Source: Tubiluchus corallicola
Lineage: Eukaryota; Priapulida; Priapulimorpha; Priapulimorphida; Tubiluchidae
Length of the DNA stretch: 64,000 nt
NCBI GenBank assembly: GCA_030141605.1
Contig: JAQGDQ010000013.1
Span: 1,006,447 to 1,070,446, forward strand
Direction of reading: 5' to 3'
Shown: positions 10,601-22,116 of the stretch, piece by piece
Layout of the letters: the number at the start of each line of letters is the position of its first letter
How positions within the stretch are numbered: position 1 is the first letter of the stretch
Made by a program: the position numbers and the translations under genes
The notes under the pieces: generated by a model
Database searches by the model: none
The model's input: only the letters and a program-made list of their open reading frames with translations
Told to the model about the DNA's origin: nothing

Positions 10601-13600
10601 ATTGCGTTTTTGTTTCATTTTACCTATAAAAACAATGCAATTCAAACAACACAAATTAGATTTAATTTAAAACTCATCAATGTGCTTGCTATGTCTTATC
10701 AAACGCCAATTTTCAATTTTATGTCGGTTCAATGAGTTACCAATGTAATAATTCACCGTTGTATCAATTATCAATGTATCAAAGACGATTATATACATAC
10801 TTACCGATTTTCTTGCCTCGAAGATCGCTTGGATCAAATCTTCCAGGATTTAAACGCACCACAATGAAATTAGCTAGAATTGGCTTCATAAAGGGGTCGG
10901 TGAATGCGATAGTGTTTAGTCTTTCTGGGGCGACGTACCACCCACTACAAGCGTCAACCCATCTTGCCATTAACGCTGTCGAGAAATTAGATGCGAAAAC
11001 ATTAACATTCTCCATTTACTAAATTTGTAATAAACAGCAAGTATTGTATGTTAAGGTTATTTCAAGCTTTCTTGGTTTACGATCATGTCAATTCGTTTTT
11101 ATGCAGGGATTAAGAACTATTAAAAAGTCTATTGTGGCCGCCATGATGAGCAAAAGCTTACATTGCCACGTGGTCAAATCTGTTGCTTTATCGGCCGCCA
11201 TGATGAGCCAAAGCTTACATTGCCACGTGGTCAAATCTGTTGCTTCTACGGTCCTACCTTGAAAGCGAGAATAGAATAAACAAAAAATGGTTGCGCTTTA
11301 CGGTTGACCAAATCATTGATGTTGAAGTCGACATCACTTAACCTTCCTCCACCTAGCGATGGGTGACAGTCAAATAAACAGTTTCAGTTATCTGCCGTAC
11401 TGTTACTAGTGCTAACTTTATCAAGCGAGGGACGAGACATCTCTGTCGATTTTTACTTCACTTCAGGAGAATGCGTTTAATTAGATCGGTTATAGCACTG
11501 CTACAACTAGGGTACAGCACTGCCACCACTAGGTTACGGTACGGCCACATTTAGATTACGGTACGGCCATAAACATTCATCATTACTAACTAACAGGCCT
11601 GCTGTTGAGTGCTGGATGTCGACTTCTGACGAACTCTGTAAAAGCATATAGGCACCTATGGTGCTGCCACAACTAAGTTACAGCACTGCCACAACTAGGT
11701 TACGGTAGGGCCACACTTAGATTACGGTACTGCCACAAAAACTCGTAGTTACTAACTAACTTTATGCTGCATGACTTTCTGCGTTTAGGCACATTTTCAA
11801 ACACGACCTTATAGTGAGCTTTGACGTTAGACATGACCTTAATGGGCTTACTGCTGAGATGCCCTGGATGTCGCCATCTGCCGGACTCTGTAGGAACATT
11901 TAGGCATCTACGGTGGTAAGAAACTTTAATGTGAGGAAAGCCTGCATTACATGTGAATGACGTCTTTAATGAGTATGAATTAAGTTTTACCTGGTCCAGG
12001 TACAGGATGTTTCCCCGGGACTGTATCCCAGCAGATTTTGTATTCGTGGTAGACTGTGTGACACTCCATGCCGGCAACTTCACAAACTGCGAATTAAAAA
12101 CATGATAATGGCGATTAATGTTCCTCCGTCCATGTTACTGCTTGCCAACTGTTAGGCGGAATAAGAATTTATTTTTAACTGGTCACTTCCGGAACAAATA
12201 TTCAAATCAATAGTTCGCGATAATCTCTAAAGCTAGGGTTTCACGGAGTTCGCGATATCGTGATTCACTAACAAAAAGGTGATAAAGAAGTGAGGTGGCT
12301 ATGTCTATTATTATTATTGTCGAAGAATACACGTTAAAGTTTTTTTTTCGTTAATTCAAATTTTTTGAAAAGTCCAGCCTTCTGGATAGTTCGGCCTATT
12401 TCAATGTTTGAGAAAAATGTTAGAATGGTTTGGTAATAAAGTGTGAAAAGGGCTTCGTGTGATTAGTGAAATCACTTTGAAGTCGCGATCATTTCACGCT
12501 TGGGCGCTTCATTTTGAATGCTCATTCTTCTACGAATGACGTCATTCATTGGCTGAAGAAAAGTAGTGCACTGTTAATCTCCGCCAAAAATATAATAATA
12601 TTTACAAGAAATTAGATAACAGAGAAATAATAATATTTATAACAAATAGCTAATTTTGTGATATTTTTGCATGAACATTAGGTGAGTTGCAAAAGTTTGA
12701 ATTAATTTAAGAGCTGGTGGTTACGGAAAGCCACGATGCGCTTACGAAAAGCCACGAAGTCCACCACTACGTCATAGTTTTCAAGCGAAATAAGTGCGCC
12801 TGATGATTTCTATTCAGTAATAGTATAAATTAACTTTATTATATGATGCTTAAATATGATGCTTTATTCTCTTTAGAAACTTTCTGTGAATGTCTTTGTT
12901 ATATTTTTCTAAGTTTAAGTAGTAACACCAACATACTAAATAACGTATCCTTTCCTTAAAGCTACTGAATCAAGTTCAGTAAAGTACGTCTTACTCGTAC
13001 CGTGCGCTGCTAACATTCATAGTTGCGTCCGTAGGCCCTACTGGAACATCATTTTCTTGTACACTTAATAACTACTGTGTTTAATATCAAATTAGAAATT
13101 ACGAACAATACGTAAATTAAAGAAAACACTGCGTTATATAGCAAGCAGTCATTTGCAATTACAATGCTTTATTAATTTTCTGGGCTTAATTGGACCATAC
13201 ACAGTTAAGTATTTAAACTTAATGAAGCATCAGTTCAGTTTGAATGACGAATGACAAGTTCATTTCACTTTGTCAGCGTACAAACCTTCCCGTATGAGAT
13301 CAATATTGAAGCCATCAGTACGACCTTGTGCATTCCTGGAATAATATATAAATTAATCAGTTAAAGCCATGTAATGAAATTACACGTGCTTTACAAGTTC
13401 TACGTTGAATGTTTAAAATTAATTAAAATGATTGCAATTATGGAAAGGGGCGCGATTATTTTTAAAAGCATTTTAACCATTTCAAAGTAATAATGGAATT
13501 CTCTATCTCTGGAATTCTCTACCATTACAGGTTAAACAAATCAAGTCCCTATCAGCATTGAAAACAAAATTAAAATCACTAATATTAACCAGATATGAAA

Positions 13601-16201
13601 TACCATCACACCAGTACGACAACATACACACTAATTAAGAATTTATACATCCACGGCCATATTAATTAAATCTTAGTTTTTTCATTTTTTGTGCATAGTT
13701 GTAGATTATGTTTGATTTTATTCGTCGTTACTGCACAGTAGTTTAGATTGCACTGACGCATTTGCCTTTAGCAGTGTAAGTTTTTATTAACTAGCACTGA
13801 TTGATCATCTCTGTAAAGTTTTTATCAGTGATTATCAATGTATTTTAATGGCAAATAAAGATTATTATATATATATGTATATATATAATGTATGTGGATT
13901 TATATCGGTGTATTGTAAATGGTACATTTTTAACGTGTTTAAATATATTCATCACCTTTTTTAACTAGATAAAATATATTACAATAATATTTTTTATTAA
14001 TTAATTTATTAATTACGTTCATTAACTAATATGGGAAGGGAAGGACTATATAAATATTATACTTCATCCTCCCTATGTTTTATATATTAAATTAAATTTG
14101 ATTTTAATTTTCACGTTGTCTTAAATATTATTATTTGATATGTACATTTTATGTATGAAATAAGTTGATTTATGTATTTATAGTAAATGTTTGCTTATTC
14201 TTTAGAGATTAGGTAACTCTCATTGTGCCATCTTGGTGCTAGGACTGTGATTAAAAGTTTTTGTCAAGCAAACGATCTTGTCTGGCGTTTAGTATTAGTT
14301 CATGTCAGCCTGGAAAAGCAGACTGGGACAGATTTTAAGAAGTTAGTACATGACCTCAGGACTCACGACTGCTAAGGTTACTGTTTGGCGGCGGCGTGGA
14401 TGTTGACTGTTTGAAAGAGGATGTTTGTTTGAAAGCTTAAAAAATCTCGTGTTAAGATATTTCTGCTTGTATGGAGAAATGAATATTTGATATGAGAGGG
14501 AGCCAGTATCTAGTATGGTGCATGTACCGAGCTCTCTCAAAGATGATTTAAAGCAAACATAAAGAAGAGCCCACAGCTTGCTGGGCCTGGCCAATGCCGC
14601 GCAATTGATCAATTTCACAAACTGCAATAGAAACATACACGCTGCAAGAGGGGTAGAGGTGCTTAAAGTACTGCTACTGCTGTGTAACAATCTTTGACTT
14701 AGGAAACCCAGAACTCTCGCTTACTCGCTTTCATTCTAAAACAGCAATTGTTTTGAAAAAGTTTCTAAGCTGTTAATATTGTTGTACTCCTGACAGGAAT
14801 AATAGTTTGAGAGAAACAACAATAGTCAGAACCAATCAAGAATGTCTGCTATTACCAATAGAGTTTCGCTTGTGTCAAACAACATTATCTATCAGCCCCA
14901 GGAGATGAAGATAGTGACAAATCAAGTGTCTAACAGTCTAACCTTGGTTAATACTTACAAATATTCGAAAGGCGCGTAATCGTGACCTACGTGGATCGTC
15001 CAGACTCGCTTCAGACCAGTTTGGACTGTTGCATTACCTAAAAATAAATATGATGTCTAGCATTTGTGTTTTCCTGTGAAAGAAACAAGTTTAATAATTC
15101 ACTAAATAGGTGAAAATATTTCATTATATTGCGTACTACAGATATACAGGCTGCATGTAGACTCTAGACACCATCTGCACAGAAATTAGTCATAGATTAA
15201 GGCTCTCAGATTTAACGCTTTAATTTAACACCTTGCACGATACGCTAAATCGTTTTTTTACTTTTATATTAGTAATTTTTTTATTTATTAGCTATGCAAG
15301 TTTAAGGGAAGAAAAGAAGATTTTGAGGTATCCCAAAAAACTTTCCATACAAAGTTATATTATTTAGTATTACGTTCATCTGTTTGAAAGATTCATGTAA
15401 TTGGTTAAGAAAATTCTTAGTAATTAAAAATGTTGCGCCAACTGGTAAAACGGTACTGAATCACCATCCCATTGTGCACCACATAACACATTATTCATCT
15501 TATTGGCAATGTAATAAAGCAATTTAAGCTTTTGCTTAGTTTGTGAAAATGTGGTATGAATGCTCTAAATATTTGTTTCATACTTTATGCAATATTATCT
15601 AAACTTGTTTCAAATGTTGTGTGTTAAAATGTTTCTGTTAAAATGGCTGCACTTAATGGTCATCGCCGGAGTTTAATTTACAAGTTTTTGGACACTGTTA
15701 CAACGCTGGTGGATAAAGCGTTTTCTTGTTCTTAAACAGTGATTTAAATCCTACCTGTAAACGCGCTAGTGTTGATCTGTCCTCCTAAACTAATATTCAG
15801 GTTAGTTGATCGTAAACTAACTGCTGCCAGGACTAAAGCAACAATTGTTAGACCCGCTGTAACTATCTGAAAATGTATAAAAATCAACATAAAAAGCGGC
15901 TGTCCATCGTGCTGTCTGTAGTTCGTTTCTTTTCCTATTTGAACTTAGCAAAAAACTGTTTTACGATGTCTGATATTTGAATAATTGTAGAAGTTTCTTC
16001 TTACTGTATCGAAACTTCGGACGTTGTATACAGGGAGGTTTAAAAAACTGCAAACGTTTTAAACTGCAAGTGTTTCTTTGAGTAATTTTGGGTATTTTTA
16101 AACTCGGTGTTTTTATGCATTAACTATATTTTTAAGAACTTTTCTTGAAAACTTACACGCCACTGTAAAAAAAACGATTTAAAAACCAAATCTTTTTTCA
16201 T
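7625..16201 (-). CDS. Membrane-anchored periplasmic-binding-protein type II (SBP_bac_3-like) protein, nine exons
   Basis: Complement of join 7625-7665, 8761-8968, 9824-9960, 10805-10975, 11991-12086, 13286-13335, 14959-15037, 15755-15866, 16157-16201; 312 residues, all eight junctions in phase. Residues 1-15 are basic and 16-33 form one hydrophobic segment (type II anchor or uncleaved signal). The rest resembles bacterial amino-acid ABC-transporter solute-binding proteins, the fold shared with ionotropic glutamate-receptor ligand domains: 'DYAPFEYL' (72-79), 'DGFNIDLIREVC' (86-97), 'GWYVAPERLNTIAFTDPF' (139-156, compare the bacterial TPER...FTDPY block), 'LRGKKIGFLDGW' (179-190) and 'DAAF' (232-235). 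Several Cys, including 97, 104, 114 and 137, suggest extracellular disulfides. Metazoan members exist to my recollection; ligand and function are unknown. Bacterial ancestry is inference. Confidence 0.87.
7666..8760 (-). other. SBP-like gene intron 8
   Basis: Intronic. It contains a copy of a dispersed repeat (about 8137-8195, 'cgaccttatagtga' core) that recurs at 11787-11838. Confidence 0.65.
8761..8968 (-). CDS. SBP-like gene exon 8
   Basis: Acceptor 'ctgttggttacag', donor g|GTAAGT. It encodes IDAAFHS, 'TRYEWIGKKW', 'MMVRKDSPVPTWWNPALK' and 'YKKLCDEAPRKH', the C-terminal lobe of the binding-protein fold. Confidence 0.85.
9120..9600. repeat. GTG/GTT then GAC/GAT triplet repeats in intron 7
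   Basis: Long imperfect triplet tracts: GTG/GGT/GTT near 9139-9330 and 9366-9470, then GAC/GAT near 9471-9600. They yield spurious poly-Val, poly-Thr, poly-His and poly-Asn ORFs. They lie between exons 8 and 7 of the SBP-like gene. Confidence 0.9.
9824..9960 (-). CDS. SBP-like gene exon 7
   Basis: Acceptor 'tcttatttacttgcag', donor GAG|GTACAT. The split Gly joins exon 6 to read KKIG-FLDGW. It then runs through 'VNDEKCIRSQTDIRNNQ' to 'MFAALDKRE', and continues at exon 8 as IDAAF, the usual order in solute-binding proteins. Confidence 0.88.
9988..10331 (+). mobile_element. Solo LTR of an LTR retrotransposon
   Basis: About 344 bp starting TGTTACGG and ending TATAACA (inverted TGTTA/TAACA termini). 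It has an internal TATAAAAG near 10133 and AATAAA near 10265 in the expected LTR order. The flanks 'gatat' and 'ggtat' form a 4-of-5 target duplication. No internal retroelement coding region is attached. It sits antisense in intron 6 of the SBP-like gene, 27 bp from the exon 7 boundary. Confidence 0.82.
10490..10505. repeat. Poly-C run
   Basis: Sixteen consecutive C bases. The length may be a sequencing or assembly weak point. Confidence 0.95.
10805..10975 (-). CDS. SBP-like gene exon 6
   Basis: Acceptor 'tctaatttctcgacag', donor g|GTAAGTAT. It carries 'DACSGWYVAPERLNTIAF' and 'GRFDPSDLRGKKI'. The acceptor at 10976-10977 was chosen because it alone matches the phase left by exon 5; the AG at 11019 would put TAA in frame. 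Confidence 0.9.
11136..11247. repeat. 57-bp tandem duplication
   Basis: Two copies of a segment beginning 'ggccgccatgatgagc' and ending 'caaatctgttgctt', with period 57. Intronic. Confidence 0.9.
11495..11920. repeat. Nested imperfect direct repeats in intron 5
   Basis: Short units of the form 'cactgccacaactaggtta' / 'acggtacggccaca' recur several times. Larger blocks at about 11500-11600 and 11650-11760, and about 11596-11668 and 11843-11915, are diverged duplicates. The block at 11787-11838 also matches about 8137-8195. Confidence 0.8.
11991..12086 (-). CDS. SBP-like gene exon 5
   Basis: Acceptor ending cag at 12087, donor CAG|GTAAAA. In the selected frame it encodes 'CEVAGMECHTVYHEYKICW' then 'DTVPGKHPVPGP', the Cys-rich stretch after the first helix, which leads into ALMARWVDAC in exon 6. 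The longest ORF here is in another frame and is not the gene. Confidence 0.87.
12360..12961. mobile_element. TTAA-type MITE family A, copy 1
   Basis: Diverged copy of the family seen better at 28853-29467 and 39482-39976. It shares 'ctatttcaatgtttg', 'tttcacgctt', 'tgacgtcattca' and 'gaagtccacca' blocks and ends in 'tcctttccttaaag'. Intron 4 of the SBP-like gene. Confidence 0.75.
13286..13335 (-). CDS. SBP-like gene exon 4 (50 nt)
   Basis: Acceptor 'atatattattccag', donor g|GTTTGT. It encodes 'NAQGRTDGFNIDLIRE', the conserved DGFxIDL block of the family. Phase fits on both sides. Confidence 0.86.
13490..13890 (+). mobile_element. LINE 3'-end fragment
   Basis: Reads NSLPLQVKQIKSLSALKTKL in the + frame, the typical C-terminal 'WNSLP...K' end of CR1/L2-type reverse-transcriptase ORFs. 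A stop, a short 3' UTR and an 'aatggcaaataaag' tail with a TA microsatellite follow. 5'-truncated and inactive. Confidence 0.7.
14959..15037 (-). CDS. SBP-like gene exon 3
   Basis: Acceptor 'atttatttttag', donor tt|GTAAGT. It encodes 'NATVQTGLKRVWTIHVGHDY' followed by APFEY. This is the first beta-strand and ligand-loop region, typical of the start of the mature binding domain. Confidence 0.87.
15296..15740. repeat. Dispersed repeat family B, copy 1
   Basis: Matches 25355-25960 through 'ttaagggaagaaaag', 'tacaaagttatattattta', 'catctgtttgaaagatt', 'gccaactggtaaaac' and 'aaaatggctg' blocks. Non-coding; class not identified. Intron 2 of the SBP-like gene. Confidence 0.75.
15755..15866 (-). CDS. 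SBP-like gene exon 2, membrane anchor
   Basis: Acceptor 'tttttatacattttcag', donor g|GTAGGA. It encodes 'IVTAGLTIVALVLAAVSL', a single hydrophobic segment, then a Ser/Thr/Asn-rich stalk with an NIS sequon. Confidence 0.82.
16157..16201 (-). CDS. SBP-like gene exon 1, start codon
   Basis: ATG at 16199-16201, donor CGT|GTAAGT. It encodes MKKDLVFKSFFLQWR, a short basic cytoplasmic tail in phase with exon 2. A TATA box lies about 165 bp upstream. Confidence 0.75.
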
Positions 16202-16367
16202 TTAAAAAATGATTTTTTTCGATCCGTGAGAGCGAACGCCACGAATGCCATGCAAGCCATGGAGGTACATAAATGTGACAGTTGTGGAGTGTACTGTGAA
16301 GCGGCTGTCTGGAATTAGCGATTAAAGTGACATATCGTGCATAACTGATACAGTAATGCACTCAGAG

Positions 16368-16375
16368 TTTATATA
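16368..16375 (-). promoter_or_regulatory. TATA box for the SBP-like gene
   Basis: TATATAAA on the minus strand. An initiator-like TCAGTT lies about 25-30 bases downstream, giving a 5' UTR of about 140 bases to the ATG. Confidence 0.5.
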
Positions 16376-16780
16376 TCTCTTTTTGAATTTGAATGTAATA
16401 TTTTATCTTTAGCACAGGTATGTTTACAGTAATCTCGCAAGTGGCAAAAAAAGTTATTAATCATGTCATTTTATTTCAGGTCTAGACTGTACAAAGCTTA
16501 CTGCTCCGTTATGATGGCTTCTCTCTCGTATGCCTTTTTATTGTCCTGAGCTGACCAGTTAAGTATTAGAAGAGTTCGATTAGATTAGATTAGAAGCATT
16601 AGATTAGTGAAAAAAACAGTGGTTACACTCTGTTTCTTACCAGGCTAAGTGAGATGAGTTTTCCATTGGTGAAAAACAGGGAAGATCGTTGAGATGGCTC
16701 AGTTATAGCAAGAGTGTCCGGTTCACTCATTGTACTAGTATTCACTCAAACATCTAAAGAGCATTAATATTAGTAACATT

Positions 16781-17062
16781 ATGATTGCTGTTGTTATTGT
16801 CGTCGTCATCGTCGTCGTCGTTGTTGTTGTTGTTGTTGTTGTTCCTGCTACTGTTGCTGCTGTTGTTGCACTTGTTGTTGCTGCTGCTGTTGTTGTTGTT
16901 GCTCCTGTTGTTGTTGCTGTTGTTATTGTTGTTGTTGTTGTTATTTTCATCATCATCATCATCACCACCCCACCACCATTATCATCATCATCATCACCAC
17001 CACCCTGCCACCACCACCATCATCATCATCATTATCATTTAATTATAATTATAATTATAATT
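16781..17062. repeat. Compound GTT/GCT, ATC/ACC and TAAT microsatellite
   Basis: Successive imperfect triplet blocks (GTC/GTT/GCT near 16790-16945, ATC/ACC near 16946-17035) and a TAATTA block to about 17062. ORFs inside are low-complexity artefacts. Confidence 0.9.
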
Positions 17063-20000
17063 GTCAGTATCATTTCAACAAAACGAATATTTAACACTAA
17101 ATTAGTAGCTTGATAACTAAAAATTAAACAATCGTGCGTACTTTTTGCATATTAAATTTATTTCTCATTCTTAATTATAAAATCAATCAACATTATAATA
17201 TTAAAAGTTGAGTCAATAAACCAGTAGTCGATTGTGGACAAACCGAACTTACGTTACACAACTCTGCATTAAGTTAATTTATCTTGAGTAATAAATCTCA
17301 CTGCAACTAGGCGCGTGCCTACAGCATTCATTATTTTACCTTTCTATAATGTTATTCACACACTTCATTTAATCTTCAATCACTTCTATTCTTCCCCACA
17401 CAGTTAATCCTATAATGAACTTAAGTATGCACACAATTATATCCCAACCTAGAAACACTGTTCTCCTACCTCGTTGGAATGTGAAAGAAAGTTGGCGCTC
17501 TCATTCCACTTTTCTTGTCAATTCTTGAGCATATTTTGCCGTGGCAGTATGGGCACTTAGAATTAGCATTGACCATCAACCATGTCTTGTGGCAATATCG
17601 TTGCGCTTGACTTCATACTCAACACGGATAAACCAAGAAAAACCTGCACAAATTTGGAAAAACTGAAAATACTGGGAGACAGTAATATCAGTGTGTGAAA
17701 GCGAGGCAGAAAGAAATTCTTCCACAAAATTCGTTCTCGCTGGCTACATAATTCGACTGATGACTACAAAACCATTTAATAGTGCGAAAACTTCATCTTT
17801 TTGTTTTACTTCCTTATCTATGACCGTCTTGCAGTTCATTTGAAGGCTCTATTGTATCACATCAAGACGAAATGAATAAGCTTGATATTTCGTTGGTGCG
17901 CTGGGATTTTTTGTATTGGTGATCGACTTATAGGTTTATGTACATCGAGAATGGTTTCTGTTATCGTATCTATTGTATGGGTTTTGTAAATTTCAATTAA
18001 GTATTAACTAATGAATTAGTCGTATTTTTGAATTAATTATTTTTTGAGTTATAGCCTACTCGAACTGATTAATTGTGTATTTCATTGCACATAGTGGAAA
18101 TATTGTGATCAATAATAGTTACTGTTTTGTAAATCCACTCAAAATAAATAGAGTTTATATCTATATCATGATCGTGCTGTTACATACGTCCATGCAAGAC
18201 ATATGATGGCTGCCAGGCACTGGCCTGCAGCCACCGTTGCAAGCCTTTCGCCTCTTTCCCCCCTCCGTGTTGAGCAACAGCGCTGCATCATGTGTTAATG
18301 AATATTCTCAGGCACTGTACTTATATTCATAAACAATGCCATGCGTCACATTTTAGTACATAGAGAACAATGTGTATACAATCGCTAAAATACAAATAAT
18401 TCATTTATTTACAGCATTTGTGTTGAAAAGAACTCTTAGTGTGTTTGTCTCTGTTCATCTGTTCTTCTGTCTTATATTATTGTTGTTGCTCTTTCACGAT
18501 TGACTCAAGAAAGTTTTGCCGTTTTCTTTTAATTACATACAGTGAACTCTGCAAACGAGCTTCCGACACTCAGTGGCAGTGTCGAGATTCACAGCTGCAC
18601 TTTGGTTTGGTCTGGTTACAGATCCGCACAGAGTGGTTCCTTGGCTCACAGAGAACTGCAGACTCTATACGATAAGTGGATCCGCCACAAAAATCAATTT
18701 TTCTAAAACCGAGACGCTGATTTCCTCCATTTTTTGAAAGTTGTTTGTAATACCGTAACGGTTTTTTGGGATGAAGCCAGTAATTGAGTAACTCGTGCAT
18801 GTTTTCTCCCTACGCATTAGAAAAAAACTCAAAGCAGCTCTCAGTAAATATGATATCTCAGTTGTTTTCCGTAAATCAGGTCCGCAAATAGTTTAAAAAA
18901 ACCCGGACCACATCTTAAACTAAACCTCAAAACAGAATACCCTATAAATGGTCTACGCCACTGAAAGTGAACGTACAAGAGAGACTTATGTGAAAGAATT
19001 ATGACCAGAATGTTTAATTACACGGTCACGCGGCTAGTTCTTCGCTGTTGCTTCATTCGCTAGTTAGACGGGCACTAGCCCCTGCATCTCGAAAATGCGC
19101 TTTGCAAAAAACAGTTGTTCAGTTGTTGTACCCCTCAGTTCAGGGGTGTTCAGTTGTGATGCAGTGAACAAGTTCGAGAGCTCATGCGTGAACACAGCAG
19201 TAAATTTGAATTTTCATTTGAATTTAAAATTTGTCGAATTTTGGCACCCCATACCCGGTGACATCAAGAGGAACCTAAGCAACTTTTCTTCTACCACCAT
19301 AACCCTCATTTCTTCATACAAACATATTCATTTATGAACAGCATTAACAATGGAGCACATATGTATTCCTTAAAGAAAACTGGACGATTGATCAGACTCA
19401 ATCGCATTTTAATTTACTATCCAAAATATATATACGTTTTCTTCCCTATAAAAGTTAGCAATTGTTTCTTATATTTGAAGAATTAGCTTAGAAAGTTAGT
19501 TGACGGCAACCGAACATAGCTATTGCTTACGTCAGAAACTAACCACAGTTTGTGCAATGACAGGCATCTTTCCTTCCACTTCAAGTACGTTTGCGCAAGT
19601 GTTTATGCTTAAACGCGTGATGTCACGAAAAGGGGCTCTACGTCATATAACGTCAGAACTAACACTGCAGTTCATGATCATGGTTATTATTGTACCGCCT
19701 TCTGTTTGTCGGCCACGCGAATGTGACTAAAAGGCGTCGTTGTCAATCTTAGTAGATTCACTGAGCCGCGCGTAGCTTTGAAAGTTTAACGGAATTTGAG
19801 TATCCGAGGTAATTATTATTTAATCTAAGCTTTGATTTAAAAAAACCTATTGAAGTTTTCAATATTTTAGAGCATTCTTTATTCTGAACTAATGTTTACA
19901 CAAGTCGTCCTCTAACTGAAGTTTCTGCTGTTAGTCATCACGTTATATCGTATATTGCAGTTACTTGCCGTCAAAACAATTTTTGCATAATGTAAATTAC

Positions 20001-21690
20001 CTAATGTATTGCAGTTGACTTCCTCTGCAAGCAAGAAGCATTTATTTATACTTATTTATCGTAGATGTTGGATTGTGTGTTATAATAGAATTACCCAATT
20101 TTATTACGCCCTAAATGTTCGAGCTATGAGACTTTATTGATATGTCTCTACTACGAGTATTTTATTGGCCACCATTATACCTACCGCTCGTCCATTGATA
20201 ATGGAGTAAAATGAAAGTTGTAAATAAAATGAAATAAAGTCAAAACTTTTCCTGTTCGGCAGTTGTTCTATTTACTGATATACGATACAATTACATATAT
20301 AAAGCATCATAAAACCGCGATTTTCTAATTATCATAAATTGGCGTAAATGTCAACAATTATCTATTTAGGTTACCATATAGCGAAATCTTGATTTGCCTT
20401 TCACCAATAAGAAAAGAAATGATTTCGTCTTTGCGCGTCTTTGATTAATGTCAGTTTTTGAACTTTGCACAAGGCATTTTTTATAGAATTGAATTAAATT
20501 GCATTTATTGACTAATATAATTTAGTTGACAGTTACAGAATTCATGTCTCAGTGTAACTCATTGTACTCAATTACGATTACATTAGTCCAATTAAGAAAG
20601 TGTACGTGCGATCATCATTAGTTGATCAGATGGTAATTTATAACGTGAGATGAATTACCAGTACATCATAATTGTCACAATTACAGATATAAATGGAGAA
20701 TTTTAGCTACTGCATCAATGCTTGAATTTACATTGTTCAGGTTAAAAACCGATAGCAAATATCAAAGTTGATGGACAAATATTCCAACTGAACAGCTGCC
20801 GATAGACGGCGCTCACATATGACATGAAACTCGCACTTAACAGGCGAATTAACGCCATTACAGAAACATGTCCTGTCTTGTCTAGGGGTTCTCCACCACC
20901 GCTCGTGTCTGCGTGTGGGCAAAGCCGAGCTCTGGTCCAGAAAATTCTATTAGTTTCATTAATATTAATTCGTGTCATATGAACATTATAAGTCTTAAGT
21001 TCAGGATTGCAAAGTTTGTACACATTAATTTTATTGCTTTCACTGTTTAAAAGATTCATTGTTTGAAAATTTTAAAAATCTAGGCCATCTGTGTACTTGT
21101 ATATATTATAGTGTATACATTATCATAATGAAACTTATAATAATACATTTTATTTTATCCATACAATAGGTATATGTTTAAACTCCAGACATTATGACGC
21201 AGCACATGTATTATACCCATCACATATACATTACGTATTTTACTTAGGCAATAAACTTCAAATTATTCTATTGCACTACCATTTCACTTTCTAATATCTC
21301 ACTCGATGTCCATGACTGACCATCTGAAAAAATATGTTGTAAGCGGATGCGCTTCCTGGAGAGAAAGCACCGATTTTCCGAGCGATACCTTGTCAAGTGA
21401 GAGTTTATAAATACCCTTCCTTGTCTTTCTGTGATAAGTATCTTCTGAAAGATAAAAGTTTAAAGATGAAAAGCGGTTAAAAGAGAGATTCCAGTTCGGT
21501 TCCAAGTTGAAAAGCTCTTTATCTTTCTAGTACATTTAGGTTAATCCTATACAAGTGTTTTTGATGGCCAAATCTTTTTAATAAGACACAAAGAGAACGT
21601 TTATGGTCACTTTTTTCCGTTTACTCTGTCGTTAGATGGTTTTCTTAAATTTAGCGTTATTAGTTTCCTAGGCACAATGGTGAAACAGCA
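17063..21690. other. Intergenic region
   Basis: I find no exon with supporting splice signals or family motifs. It holds a LINE-like tail near 18050-18165 ('ttttgtaaatccact' then AAATAAATAG, resembling the tail near 32210) and a family C repeat near 18880-19110. Confidence 0.6.
18880..19110 (-). repeat. Dispersed repeat family C, partial inverted copy
   Basis: Reverse complement of blocks in 34995-35420 and 50325-50900, including 'tgcccgtctaactagcg', 'cagcgaagaacta' and 'cataattctttcac'. Confidence 0.75.
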
Positions 21691-21692
21691 GG

Positions 21693-21700
21693 TATAAAAG
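21693..21700 (+). promoter_or_regulatory. TATA box of the CD225/dispanin gene
   Basis: TATAAAAG, followed about 25-35 bases later by a pyrimidine-rich candidate start region (CTCTCCAG). The 5' UTR to the ATG at 22117 would be about 390 bases. It contains a short upstream ORF, ATG-CGT-CTT-TGA, at 22043. Confidence 0.65.
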
Positions 21701-22116
21701 TGCGAAGGCATGCATGGTCGCTCTCCAGCAGTGCAACGCTCCAGTTCACTCTACTAGAGATATCAACTGATAGTATCTAGAACCCGTGCGTGTCTTGGTC
21801 AGAGCACATTCTCACTGGAGTGACTGGACCTTAGTGGACGTCGGTTCTACTGCTGTGTATGGTGTTCTGAAGAACATTGATATATTCTGGCTATATGAAA
21901 CAGTGATATAATGTACAGAGTATATTCATTATGCCATATACATGTAGTTACTACGAGCTTGCATGCTCTTCGTCTAAAATGCTCTGAATTTGAGTGAACT
22001 AACTGAAGTGTAGAGAACACGAAACATCTTCTAAAAGCTGTAATGCGTCTTTGAAAGAAACGTTACTTCTGAAGCAACAATCAAAAGCGTTTGGACAGTT
22101 GCGCTACAAAATCAAC

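Noticed and set aside
10976-11018. Extending exon 6 of the SBP-like gene to the AG at 11019
   Set aside because: It places TAA in frame and the phase does not match exon 5; the AG at 10976-10977 fits both.
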